Below, in pieces: positions 10,491-20,335 of a DNA stretch of 64,000 bases (its first letter is position 1; every line of letters begins with the position of its first letter). The translations under genes and the position numbers were made by a program. The stretch spans positions 36,320,303 to 36,384,302 of the forward strand of contig OX381721.1 in NCBI GenBank assembly GCA_947462335.1, read 5' to 3'. The notes beneath the pieces are model-generated. The model was not told where the DNA came from, did no database searches, and was given only the letters and a program-made list of their open reading frames with translations. The stretch comes from Harmothoe impar (taxonomy: Eukaryota; Annelida; Polychaeta; Phyllodocida; Polynoidae).

Positions 10491-10992
10491 CTCATGATGA
10501 TGCATGAATGCAGCCTGGTGAGTAACTCACCAGGACTGTTCATGGTTACCACCAGCGCCACAAGGTGGATACACTCTCAAGGTGTCGGCATGATGCACCT
10601 CTACAAAGGGGTAGTGCACACAACATACCGTAGATGGCACCACCTCTCTGTAGACTCTATTGGGATGTGCAAAGATGAGGTTGGACCTTTAGTTGCACAC
10701 CTTCCCATGGTACCCTATAGCCTTCTGTCACACAGTAACATGTCATGGTGTGTTTATGACTAAGGTGCCGAGTGGACACCCGGTACCACAATCCCCAGGG
10801 CAGACAACAAACACTCAGATGATTACTCTCTGCCCCAGGCACTGAATCACTACCAAATTTGTCCAGATTCATGCCCATGTTTACCTATTCATGTGTGTCA
10901 TGTTAATAATTAATTATACCTATAGTCATTACAGCTGAATGGACCATTTTCATATCATACGTCAGAGACTGATAGCTCGAGCATGTAATAAT
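10491..10992. other. Non-coding stretch with a degraded family A fragment
   Basis: Bases 10494-10610 retain GATGCATGAATGCAGCCTGG, GAGTAACTCACCAGG and GTCGGCATGATGCACC from family A. Outside this no feature was identified. Confidence 0.5.
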
Positions 10993-11219
10993 TACCGTAA
11001 AACCTCGCGTATAGGCCTAACTCGCGTATAAACCGCACCCTGAGTTACGGCCGATCCTATAAGCCGCACTGGCGATCTGAATGTGCCGATTTTAGTACTG
11101 TATCATAGTGGCAAAAACTTGCGTATAAGCTGCACCCCTGACCCTGGGCCGATCCTATAAGCCGCACTGCCGATCTGGTTCGCTTCCGAGCCGCGGCTTA
11201 TACGCGAGGTTTTACGGTA
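10993..11219. mobile_element. MITE with TACCGTAAAACC ends, family V copy 1
   Basis: The 21-bp termini are exact inverted copies beginning TACCGTAAAACCTCGCGTAT. Internal subrepeats of GATCCTATAAGCCGCACTG and ATAAGCYGCACCC give a degenerate palindrome. A diverged relative lies at 33176-33400 and a partial one at 29445-29515. The related end TACCGTA is used by different elements at 29201 and 59173. Confidence 0.85.
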
Positions 11220-12140
11220 TATATCTTACTACAGGGATTTCCATCAAGAAAATAGTCCTGTGGAACAATACAACCCTGTGCTGCTGGGTTTACCAAAACA
11301 AACATACAGAAATCAACCAATCCTGTGAGGGGTCATCAAGTGTGACTGCCTAATTACCTCTGTTACGTAAGTGTCCTGGGGCAGAGGTATTCCAGTGGAG
11401 TGTTGTTTTGATTACCTCTACACTGGAGATTGAGTGCCACTGTGGGTGGTCAATGGGGCAGGTTCTGTGTCAAGGGCCCCACATACAACATCACTGTACA
11501 CAGCAGCAACCATAGACCACAGGTAGTGTGTGTGTGTGTGGGGGGGGGGTGGTAGCATGGGGAGTCTATGGCAATCTCTCTACTTAGTCCACAGCAGTTA
11601 CGGCTGCAGAGGGAGTCACACACACAATGCCATGTCCTGAGCAACTCTGGAGAGCTCTGTAGTCTATAAGGTCATCTTACAGAACGACCCTAGGGTCTTC
11701 TAAGTGAACAGCATAGAATTACCGAGCTTCAACTCTTCAAATTGACAACCTGCCAGGTTACCATCCCACAAGGCGACCCAAGGTCGAGCTCATCAAACTA
11801 AGATAGTTGATGCAGGCCTAGATTAGCCACAGCTGGGGCTCATCATTGCATAAAGGTGGTAGATCTAGGGTTTTAAATATATGAGTTTGGTCTGGTTTCA
11901 GATGACCACATTATTTTATCAATTTGTTTAAATACATATAGAAGTGCTATTTGGCCACCTGAAGGGGATATGGTGAATCACTTCTACACGAAGTTCAGGG
12001 CTGGCATGTACCAAGTGGAGCTAGTTGGGTCTTCTAAAGGAAGAGTTCTGGTTGCCAGCCCCTTTCCTTGTCAAATTGACAAGGCAGTGCCAGGTTTGCC
12101 GAAACTGGATTTTTTCATGTGAGACATGTGTGACTTCTCC
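11220..12140. other. Flank of the 9.2-kb element; diverged family B-like remnant
   Basis: Bases 11735-12075 share AGGTTACCATCCCACAA, GCTGGCATGTACCAAGTGG and CCTTGTCAAATTGACAAG with family B, but are diverged and interrupted. A short GT/G-rich run is at 11527-11552. No exon was found. Confidence 0.45.
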
Positions 12141-12146
12141 TTCCTA
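12141..12146. repeat. Left 6-bp target site duplication (TTCCTA)
   Basis: TTCCTA directly precedes the left inverted repeat and is repeated directly after the right one at 21331-21336. This fixes both ends of the element. Confidence 0.85.
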
Positions 12147-12490
12147 AGTAGTATAGTATGTATCGGAACGGGACTATAGTTAACTACTGTTTATTACTCA
12201 ATCGACCTGCAGCCAATCAGAGGCCTCCATTTGGTCACTTGACCCCCTCATTTGCATAATTACGTAATAGGCCACGCCCCCTCATTTGCATAATTACGTA
12301 ATAGGCCACGCCCCCTTGATCACCAGCCAATCAGGGGCCGCCATTTGGTCACGTGACCCCCTCATTTGCATAATAGGCCACGCCCCCTTGATCACGTGAC
12401 CCCCTCATTTGCATAGTAGACTACGCCCCTTTGATCACCAGCCAATCATAGGTCGCCATTTGGTCACGTGACCCCCTCATTTGCATAATA
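12147..12490 (+). repeat. Left terminal inverted repeat
   Basis: It is the inverted counterpart of 20987-21330 over an equal length of 344 bp with about 9 mismatches by eye, five of them clustered near 12450. The outer ~85 bp is unique sequence and the rest is tandem promoter-like subrepeats. Confidence 0.93.
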
Positions 12491-12545
12491 GGCCGCGCCC
12501 CCTTGATCACGTGACCCCTTCATTGGCATGATAGGCCACAACAAC
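12220..12545. promoter_or_regulatory. Promoter/enhancer-like motif array in the left TIR
   Basis: Five copies of the octamer ATTTGCAT are interleaved with CCAATCA boxes, GTCACGTGAC E-box palindromes, TTACGTAA palindromes and GGCCACGCCC GC-box-like motifs in a repeating order. Known animal factors with such sites are POU/Oct, NF-Y, USF/MITF, PAR-bZIP and Sp/KLF. The motifs are seen, but factor binding is inferred. It lies 3' of the alanine-rich ORF, so may drive outward or antisense transcription, or serve as a transposase or replication binding array. Confidence 0.6.
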
Positions 12546-12690
12546 ATCACGTGGCTATCTTTGTTTGTAAACAACACCACGTGGCTCTCTTTGTTTGTAA
12601 ACAACACCACGTGGCTCTCTTGTTTGTAAATAACACCTACTAAGTTTAGTCATAGGTAGCAGTAGTGTTTGTAAATAACGCTTACTAAGT
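12535..12690. repeat. Tandem CACGTGG / TTTGTTTGTAAA units
   Basis: Three units of ACCACGTGGCTCTCTTTG plus TTTGTAAACAAC (about 30 bp) are followed by two diverged units with GTTTGTAAATAAC and TACTAAGTTT...AGTCATAGGT. The latter includes the last codons of the adjacent ORF. TGTTTGTAAACA-like sequence resembles forkhead sites. Confidence 0.7.
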
Positions 12691-12692
12691 TT

Positions 12693-13802
12693 TCAGTCAT
12701 AGGTGTCTAGAGCAGCAGCAGCAGCAGCATCTTCAGCAGCAGCAGCAGCAGCAGCCGCGTCATAAGTGTCTAGAGCAGCAGCCACGTCATAGATGACTAG
12801 TGCAGCAGCAGCAGCATCTTCAGCAGCAGCAGCAGCGTCATAGGTGTCTAGAGCAGCAGCTGCAGTAGCAGCAGCGTCATAGGTGTCTAGAGCAGCGGCA
12901 GCAGCATCTTCAGCAGCAGCAGTAGCAGCAGCGGCAGCAGCAGTAGCAGCAGTAGCATCTTCAGCAGCAGCAGCGGCAGCAGCAGTAGCAGCATCAACAG
13001 CATCTTCAGCAAAAGCAGCAGCAGCCGCGTCATAGGTGTCTAGAGCAGCGGCAGCAGCATCTTCAGCAGCAGCAGTAGCAGCAGCGGCAGCAGCATCTTC
13101 AGCAGCAGCAGCAGCGTCATAGGTGTCTAGAGCAGCAGCGTCATAGGTGTCTAGAGCAGCAGCCGCAGCAGCAGCAGCATCTTCAGCAGCAGCAGCGGCA
13201 GCAGCAGTAGCATCTTCAGCAGCAGTAGCAGCAGCAGCAGCAACATCTTCAGCATCAACAGCATCTTCAGCAAAAGCAAAAGCCCGTAACTTAGCATCAT
13301 GTGCATCAGCCATAGCCGTAACAGCGACACTGCGACTAGCATAAGCAAAACAGGCTATTTTTTTAGCAGCTGTACAAGCATTTATAGCATTAGCCCTAGC
13401 AGCAGCCGCAACAGCGACACTTTTAGCAGACGTTGCAGCATCAGTAGCAGCAGCATCGGTAGCAAGAGCGGAAACAGTAGCAAAAACATTAGCAGCACGA
13501 GCAGCAGCGGCGAGAGTAACAGCAGCGTTGTTAGCAGCATTGGCAACTTCGTATGCAGCATGTGTAGCACGAACAGCGATACGAGCTTCACGTTTTGCAC
13601 GAGCAGCAGCAATAGCTGCAGAAGTAGCCATCACACTTTCCAGCCACCCGTACGAATCTTGATAAAAACCAACCTCCACCTTGCTACTTGTTAACTCATC
13701 AGTAAACATGGACGTCTCCTCGTGTGGTGTTGTCGCGGCTCTGTAGTAGTGTTGGGATTGCTCACATTCGGTAGAACGTAGAGTGATTCCTGATGACGCC
13801 AT
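12693..13802 (-). CDS. Alanine-rich repeat protein, unknown function
   Basis: A 369-aa frame starts with ATG in good context (A at -3, G at +4). Residues 1-60 are a mixed, non-repetitive N-terminus containing EEGSM-free acidic/aromatic residues (e.g. VGFYQDSYGWLESV). Residues 60-180 are alanine-rich but varied, with some Arg/Lys. From about 180 onward the chain consists of AAAAEDAAAAA and ALDTYDAA units encoded by GCT/GCA-rich DNA. It would be almost wholly helical and has no transmembrane segment. The open frame extends well beyond the pure repeat, which argues for coding. However, repeats of GCN codons stay open by chance and overlapping open frames exist on both strands. There is no canonical AATAAA just downstream. 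No homologue is recognised. Possibilities include a structural, DNA-packaging or secreted protein. Confidence 0.5.
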   Translation of the reverse strand: MASSGITLRSTECEQSQHYYRAATTPHEETSMFTDELTSSKVEVGFYQDSYGWLESVMATSAAIAAARAKREARIAVRATHAAYEVANAANNAAVTLAAAARAANVFATVSALATDAAATDAATSAKSVAVAAAARANAINACTAAKKIACFAYASRSVAVTAMADAHDAKLRAFAFAEDAVDAEDVAAAAATAAEDATAAAAAAAEDAAAAAAAALDTYDAAALDTYDAAAAAEDAAAAAATAAAEDAAAAALDTYDAAAAAFAEDAVDAATAAAAAAAEDATAATAAAAAATAAAEDAAAAALDTYDAAATAAAALDTYDAAAAAEDAAAAALVIYDVAAALDTYDAAAAAAAAEDAAAAAALDTYD

Positions 13803-14117
13803 GCTGAAGGTGGTAGAAGAAGTGTGTGGGACTCATGTTTCACTCTCGCTTATGTACTAGGCTCCGAGATAAGCTTCTTAACTCAAGAGGAAAACTCTCA
13901 CTAGGAAGGCGACCAGCTGTCTACCTGTGTAGGTGCGGGTTCGTTACATCTTTAATCCTGTTCGACCCCCCGAGGAAATAGATGAAAAAAACAAAAGACC
14001 ATCTTTCAAGCACTCGAATCCGCAGTCAGTAGGAAGCTATAAGGAGCTTAACTTGTGTTTGATTTAAGCTGTCTACCACACGCACGCGCTTGTAGTCACA
14101 GCTAGAGTGGCAGACTT
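13803..14117. other. Upstream region of the alanine-rich ORF
   Basis: On the minus strand this leads into the ATG through GAAACATGAGTCCCACACAC. No convincing TATA box was found. ACATAAGC near 13853 is a weak candidate. Confidence 0.35.
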
Positions 14118-14600
14118 CCGTCCGCCCGCTGGCGCATGACAATCGACTTTAGACACCCCCTGTAGTTTTTTTTGCATACACAGTTGACTAGCATCTTAAT
14201 CTCTTACCCAGCTATAAGCCCATATACATGTAACGCGCATTACTCCTCTTTATGGTAATTATCAGATCGATTTAAGGGTGGAAAAGGCTTAGGTGATTTA
14301 GGTCCCTCTCTAGCTGAAAACAGGCTTAGACCATAGCATGTAGGCAGCCGGCCGCGTTAAACACCCCCTGTAGTTTTTTTTTTGTTTTTTGTATACACTC
14401 TCGATCCCCTCTCTAGGTGAAAACAAAGCTTAGAAGATGCGGTGATCCGGCCACCGGCTGGCGCGTCACACCTGTCGTTAATCACCCCCTGTAGGCTTTG
14501 TATACACTCTCTAGGTGAAAACAAAAGCTCCCTCCACGGGCTGGCGCGTCACACCTGTCGTTAAAACGCCCCCTGTAGTGTTAGTATACACAGTTGCCCC
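14118..14600. repeat. Degenerate tandem repeats inside the 9.2-kb element
   Basis: Four imperfect units share CTGGCGCGTCACACCTGTCG, then CACCCCCTGTAG, a T-rich tract, GTATACAC and CTCTCTAGGTGAAAACAAA. Unit length varies from about 90 to 220 bp. Function unknown. Confidence 0.7.
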
Positions 14601-14717
14601 GCCTTATCTATTCACCAGCTATAAGCCCATATACGTGTACATGTGATTTTTGATACCCTCTCTGGAATAGGGTGGGGCTCAAGGTGAAAACAAGATTAGA
14701 CCATTCGCTCTCTCAGC

Positions 14718-14726
14718 TATATAAAG
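14718..14726 (+). promoter_or_regulatory. TATA box of a plus-strand transcription unit
   Basis: TATATAAAG is a consensus TATA element. The start site would be near 14748 (TTGCAACAGCACTTCACC). A strong donor-like TTTG|GTGAGT follows near 14831, and a CAG|GTATGT near 14891. No long open frame follows on this strand. Confidence 0.55.
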
Positions 14727-14747
14727 AGCCTCAATTGTTCTTGCAAC

Positions 14748-15665
14748 AGCACTTCACCACCGGTACACTATCAGTCACGAGGCAGATGTTTGCGGTATGG
14801 GTCATACAGGTTACCTACTAATAGCGGTTTGGTGAGTAGATCACTTTTTTTCTCCTAAAAAAAACAACAAAAACGCCTCACTTATGACTCAGGTATGTAT
14901 ATGTAGCACTGTTAGTGTAAGTACACAGTAGAATCTACTGTACTATAGACTCAACCCTCTGAAGACGGTGGAGCGCGTTAATGCGCAGGTCTGTGTCGGC
15001 GTCACTTGTTTTTTATTCTAACTAAAAAAGAAAAAAAGTCAGAAGTCAATCTACGACCTATCAAAGACAAATTTGTGATAAGTTCAAACTAAATAAGAGA
15101 CAGTTTGAGCGTCTCTTAGTCGCTGTCAAAGATGCGAATAACGAACGCGCTGAGGGCGGGGTTCAGGTCACGTATAGTTCCCCGCTCTTTCGTCAGATGG
15201 CGCCACAATAGGGGTTTTGTACATTCCTACGATGCTCGCGAACATTTCAACGCATAATGAGCTATATAGGCAACAAAGTGCGCTTCTGAATATATTAAAA
15301 TATAAAAAACAATTCAATATTGTGTATTTCTGATAGAAATGAGGCAGTTTCTTTGAATACCAACTAAACTATAGCGAGATGAAAAATACCACACCATATC
15401 TAAGGCTTTATAAAAGATACATAGTCAGAAACTCTCGCCGAGTCGGCAATCTGAAAAACGGATCAACTCGTTTTGACTCGTTGTGCCACAAGGGCCCCCA
15501 TCCAACGGGGGCCCTTTGAGGTCAGTCTGTCAAACCACAGTGATCCATGCGGCTTAACAATAGGCGTAATTAATTACGCCCATGTTGTGCAGCATCTAAC
15601 CAACTGACAGTGTCAGTTGGTTGGCCCCTCTTTAGGGGCCACACAATAAAATAAAGAATAGAGGC
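14748..15665 (+). ncRNA. Candidate structured non-coding transcript
   Basis: The unit is inferred from a TATA box at 14718, absence of a plus-strand frame longer than about 60 codons, four consecutive stem-loops at 15490-15641, and overlapping AATAAA signals at 15645-15655. Splice-donor-like sites near 14831 and 14891 might remove part of it. Start, end and splicing are all inferred. It may instead be an untranslated region of a spliced gene I could not assemble. Confidence 0.35.
15490..15641. other. Cluster of four perfect palindromes / stem-loops
   Basis: Four perfect structures lie in 152 bp. First, a 10-bp GC-rich stem, AAGGGCCCCC (15490-15499) with 15507-15516, loop 7. Second, an 18-bp palindrome GGCGTAATTAATTACGCC (15563-15580). 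Third, 12-bp arms AACCAACTGACA (15598-15609) with 15611-15622 around one G. Fourth, an 8-bp stem TGGCCCCT with a CTTT loop (15622-15641). The last has the geometry of a histone-type 3' stem-loop, though not its exact consensus. Two AATAAA hexamers follow. Confidence 0.9.
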
Positions 15666-16120
15666 CTAAGGGAACGTTCACAAGCGTCTCCCCTTCCTAC
15701 GGGGTGGGTGGGTCTTTGAGTTTAGTGACAAAACAGCGACATGTGAGTAGGAGTTTGCGTGTCAGCTCTCTTTTTTTTCTTTTTTTTTCCAAGTCTACAT
15801 ATTATTTATGATTAAAATTTTTTTTAAAAAAACCCACGATAATATAGTGCGCTGATCAAAAACTGAATAGAAAAATAACCAAAAATAGGTTGGGGAAATC
15901 TCTGCTATGTAGCTGATCGGTCGTTGTCACACGGTGCAGAAAATTTACTTTTTTTTTTTTTTTTTTTAGAAAATCTATATTAGGACCACAGACGGGGCAC
16001 ATGTGTCACTTGTCGAATATAAGAGATACCAATGGGCTTTGTCGAATTTAAGAACTAGGTCTTGGCCATTGGCATTGTCTATTTTGAGAAGTAGTCTTGC
16101 CCGTCTTGCCCCTTGTCGCC
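15660..16120. other. Non-coding spacer
   Basis: T-rich and A-rich tracts around 15768-15825 and 15947-15967. Nothing else recognised. The frame at 16003-16263 runs into the tandem array and is not supported. Confidence 0.4.
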
Positions 16121-16125
16121 AACTC

Positions 16126-17262
16126 CCAGCACCCCCTGTGTCTCTTTGTCCATATTGGCTAAAAACAGGACATTGTTGCCTTGGCTATTTTACCCCCCGT
16201 CTGGGTATCTTATTACTTAATCACTTCGTCTTGACCCTGTGGGGCAGTGGGTATATGGAATAACCGTGTCCAGGTGTACTCTATCTGACACATAACCGAA
16301 GGTTACTGAGTTATGTAATAATACCTGACCTATGAGGCCGCCAGTCAGTTTGCCGTGATTATTTTGACACACTCTCAGTTACTCGTAGGACATCTAATAC
16401 ATAATTAGACTCAGCATCATATAAGACAGTCTCGGCCACGCCGGCTGCATATCGGACCAGGGGGATAGTCTGGCAGCGACTCGCCACCCCGTCCACAAGC
16501 TGTGTACAGCACCCCGTTTCTCTTTGTCCATATTGGCTAAAAAACAGGGCATTGTTGACTTGGCTATTTTACCCGTCTGGGTCTTATTATTTAATCACCT
16601 CGTCTTGACCCTGTGGGGCAGCGGGTATATGGAATAACCGTGTCCAAGCGTACTCTATCTAACACATAACCGAAAGTTACTGAGTTATGTAATAATAACT
16701 GACCTATGAGGTCGCCAGTCAGTTTGCCGTGATTATTTTGACACACTCTCAGTTACTCGTAGGGAATCTAATACATAATTAGACTCAGCATCATATAAGA
16801 CAGTCTCGGCCACGCCGGCTGCATATCGGACCAGGGAGATAGTCTGGCAGCGACCCGCCAGCCCGTCCACAACCTGTGTACAGCACCCCGTGTCTCTTTG
16901 TCCATATTGGCTAAAAAAACAGGTCATTGTTGACTTTGGCTATTTTACCCGTCTGGGTCTTATTATTTAAATCACCTCGTCTTGACCCTGTGGGGCAGTG
17001 GGTATATGGAATAACCGTGTCCAAGTGTACTCTATCTAACACATAACCAAAGGTTACTGAGTTATGTAATAATAACCGCCCTATAATCCTATGAAGTCGC
17101 CAGTCAGTTTGCCGTGATTATTTTGACATACTCTCAGTTACTCGTAGGGTATCTAATACATAATTCGACTCAGCATCATATAAGACAGTCTCGGCCGCGC
17201 CAGCCGCATATCGTACCAGAGGGATAGTCTGGCAGCAACCCGCCATCCCGTCCACAATCTGT
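16126..17262. repeat. Three tandem copies of a ~375-bp unit
   Basis: Units begin CAGCACCCC(C/G)TGTGTCTCTTTG near 16126, 16507 and 16879, and each ends with a GTCCACAAYCTGTGTACAGCA segment, the last near 17262. Copies are over 90% identical by eye, implying recent amplification. Open frames crossing the units are not conserved between copies, so I treat the array as non-coding. Confidence 0.9.
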
Positions 17263-17329
17263 GTACAGCAGTCTGGACCAGACCACCAACTCTGGGTATA
17301 GCATTCGGGATGACTGGAGCAAGACTGGA

Positions 17330-17511
17330 TCTAACCCTTTAATAGTCGCATAGCGCTTTAATGTGCAGTGCCCGTTGTCGTCATAAGCCATGAATGCAGC
17401 ACTCAGAGTTCCTCACAAGGGCTGCATGCATGCATACACTGGCATATCGACAAAGAGCGTAGCGCATTAAAGCACTATGCTACCTTTAGCATTAGAGCGC
17501 TGAGGGGTTAT
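17330..17511. mobile_element. Degraded family A-like MITE inside the 9.2-kb element
   Basis: Starts AACCCTTTAATAGTCGCAT, contains CCATGAATGCAGCACTC and GGGCTGCATGCATGCAT, and ends GCATTAAAGCACTATGC. It is more diverged than the other A copies. Confidence 0.6.
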
Positions 17512-17792
17512 TTTTTGATAGTGTAGAACCAATATCTGTCTAATTAAACTCCTTATCAGTGCTGTTTTTTTTTCACATACAAAAGAATTAGGTAATGGCG
17601 CTCCGCCATGTATTGGATAACCACTGCAGCGCGACTCTGAAAAGCGGCGGCGGTGAATTTCCATTTAGATCCTGAAAAGGGGGGCGGTCAGATGTCATCA
17701 AGGCCCTGATAAGTAGGGCAGTTCAAATCATATGATTACATTGAGCTAATTTTCTTGCTGAAAGGAATGAATAATTGTATTTGTATAAAATT

Positions 17793-17822
17793 CACACACA
17801 CACACACACACACACACACCCG

Positions 17823-17896
<74 letters not shown>
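17793..17896. repeat. (CA)n microsatellite
   Basis: About 50 CA dinucleotides with one CCCGCCCA-type interruption near 17818-17828. Long CA tracts can form Z-DNA and are length-variable. Confidence 0.97.
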
Positions 17897-17898
<2 letters not shown>

Positions 17899-18141
17899 AC
17901 ACCTGATGATCTCCACACGATGACCTGATTGCCCTTCCTAAAAAAAAAAAAAACACAAAAAGCCCAACTCGATCTACCTACTCAACAGGGTTTCAGTGTA
18001 GAGCGTATTAGGGGTTTTTCTGATGCGTATATTATATTGAGATTGATTTTCAACTTTTGTGATCAGTGGTTGGTCCTTAAAAGGACCGTTTGGTAGAGAG
18101 AGAGGGTCGCAGGGACCTTGCTGCTGAAGCGGAGGGCGTGG

Positions 18142-18495
18142 TCATAACGCGTGGTGGTCCTTCAGCAGCTCCTCCAGCACGGCGGGCGGTAGTCCTTCCT
18201 CCATGCAGACTTGCTGCTTGACTCGCTCCACGCACTGGCGGATGAGTTGATCAGCGACGTTCGCGATCAGCTCATCCACCACACCCTCTGCTTCAGCAGC
18301 AGTCCGCTGTCTCTCCTCTCTCTGTAGCGAGGCTACGAACTGCTTCTCCACGGCCGCATCGATCATAGATCGAGAAACGGCCACGAAGTTCTGTCTCTCC
18401 GCCTCCTCTCTCTGTAGCACGGCTACGAATTCCTTCTCCACGGCCGCATCGATCATAGATCGAGAAACGGCCACGAAGTTCACTCCGTGAGCCAT
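18142..18495 (-). CDS. Small helical protein with tandem 30-residue repeat
   Basis: The frame can start at the ATG at 18495 (AAAATGG context), giving 117 aa ending DHHAL. The frame remains open upstream to a GTG at 18540, but the ATG is preferred. Residues 6-35 and 36-65 are near-identical copies beginning NFVAVSRSMIDAAVEK and followed by a QREE segment, reflecting a 90-bp direct repeat at about 18310-18490. The rest is acidic and helical, rich in E, Q, A and V. It has no signal peptide or membrane segment. I recognise no family. It shares strand and element with the alanine-rich ORF. In-frame 90-bp duplication and protein-like composition support coding. Confidence 0.5.
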   Translation of the reverse strand: MAHGVNFVAVSRSMIDAAVEKEFVAVLQREEAERQNFVAVSRSMIDAAVEKQFVASLQREERQRTAAEAEGVVDELIANVADQLIRQCVERVKQQVCMEEGLPPAVLEELLKDHHAL

Positions 18496-19955
18496 TTTGT
18501 CGAACTGACTTCCTAGCCGCCTGAGAGATGCTGACGTCACACTATTTTCGACGACGCTATGACGCGCACGAGGTAGACAGACGACGTCGTTTCACTTCCT
18601 TATTTGGAGTTTGGGACCTTGTGACACCGAAGTCATACCGTACGGTCGCGATAAAGCAACTAGTGTTGAAAAGCGGGCCGGTCTTGTATAAGCGCCGGAG
18701 TATAAGAGCCTCCAAATGTTTTTTCTCAAGCACTAAAATCGCGACTTTGAATAAGCGCCAGCGCCTGGCTTGTATATAGCTCCTGAGTAAGAACTTCACC
18801 GAATTGAAAAGCGCTCCCTCAGAGCCCTTAATCGCGACAGTACGGTACAAATCTGATGTCAACCCGCGCCAAAACCAAAAAGGGTGTTCCGGTCACACGT
18901 ACCTACGACGAGCGACCTTCAGCTATCACCACGTGAAGAGTTGGAAATAAATTTTGTACGGCAAGAAAACTGAAAACTGATAACGATTCCATTAGATAAG
19001 TATTTGGTTCCAATCTATGGCGAGATATTTCCACCAGAGCGATTGATTTATATGTCTGTAAGGTTCAGCTCTCCAACACTCTCCAATATCCGCCGGTGCA
19101 CGACGGTCGCCGCCCATCATTAGTGACAACTAAACTTCTGCTGGAGAGTGAAAGTTACGTTGAGTCTTGAGGTGCGCAGAGATACTATCTGCCGCAGCCT
19201 GATTTTAGTTCCACGCTATTTAGATAACCGCCCCATTTAAAATCTCTCTCTCGATCCTAGAAAAGGAAAAAAAGGCTAGAGTTTATCATGGACGCGTCTC
19301 AGTTTTAGTCAAGCCGTAAAGTGAAGAACCCAAGCTTGTACATATACCCACGTGAGGAGTGACATAGCGGGGCGTTCAGTTAGTACTGAGTCTATAGTCA
19401 AGGTCAAGTTCCACTCTCTAAACAGAGCTTTAGCGACTCCGTCATCTAGACTAGACCGCGCGCGCGATTTTTTTTGCTGAAGCAGCTAATCGATGGAAAC
19501 GTAGAGAAGACGTACTCGATCAAAAACTGCTTCAGAGACTTGTTATCAGGTATTAACAGTTAAATCAAAATATTTCAAAACATCCAGAAAAGCAGAATGA
19601 CATGTCCTACGAGCTACAGCCGGGCACTGACGAGCAGACGCCGCTGACGTCATTTCAATCAGGTCGCAGCGCTTTTTAGACACCTTTTCTGTAGGACCCG
19701 TCTCATACCTTAGTATATAATACCGTAAACGCCGGGTGATTAGTATATGATCACATTGACAGTCGCGGATCCACGAAGAGGCTGGATAAGCCACGAGCGG
19801 ACCCGCGACTGCAATGTGACATAATCTTACCATGCGCTTTGTTTTGTTTTTGTTTCTATTTACAACAGCAAACATTTCAACAGCCTATTGTTTTTTTAAA
19901 ATGATGAAAAATCGGCCCAAAAAAAAGTAAACATTTTAGAGCTAAATTTGTGGAG
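18496..19955. other. Internal non-coding region of the 9.2-kb element
   Basis: Bases 18630-18860 form a degenerate palindromic repeat with TACCGTACGGTCGCGATAAA, TTGAAAAGCG and ATAAGCGCC motifs in both halves, probably an old MITE of the TACCGTA-ended type. Frames here and at 19546-19875 are antisense pairs or unsupported. Nothing else recognised. Confidence 0.45.
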
Positions 19956-20335
19956 GATAGCCGGACATGCTGATGTCACTAGACCCCTAAATTCGATATG
20001 GTGACATGGTCATTTTCTTAAAAATCGATACGACGACACGGACACGGACATCTAAGTGACATGGGCCATGGGGCATTTCTTGAGTCCGACATGTGACATG
20101 GACCATAGTGACATGAGGGAAAAAAAATGTTCGAAGAGTGCATCAGAAAAAGTACCATTTCAAACCTAAGCATTTCGCCAAATTTTTTTTTTTCTTTTTT
20201 TTCTTGGATGGTACCCGGCTTTGCGGTGTCTGGGTCCTTAAAAATGTCCCTTAGTGACGTGTGACACGGGCATTTCTTAAATTCGACATACGGCTGCATG
20301 GGGAGGACCCACCCGTCAAGGGCCCCATGATGACT
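19956..20335. repeat. GACATG-rich degenerate repeat, family L-like
   Basis: Repeated GTGACATGG, GGCATTTCTT and TCGACATG-type motifs resemble those at 34235-34441 and 48927-49147. A poly-A/T interval splits it near 20180. Confidence 0.5.

Noticed and set aside
13147..13694. Serine-rich and leucine-rich frames overlapping the alanine-rich ORF
   Set aside because: They are other-frame readings of the same CAG-like repeat and lack the non-repetitive N-terminus.
15490..15516. GC-rich hairpin resembling a bacterial terminator
   Set aside because: There is no downstream T tract of the right kind, and the context is eukaryotic. Treated as part of the hairpin cluster.
18528..18862. Antisense pair of ~80-100-aa frames inside the 9.2-kb element
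   Set aside because: They overlap on opposite strands across a degenerate palindromic repeat, so neither is supported.
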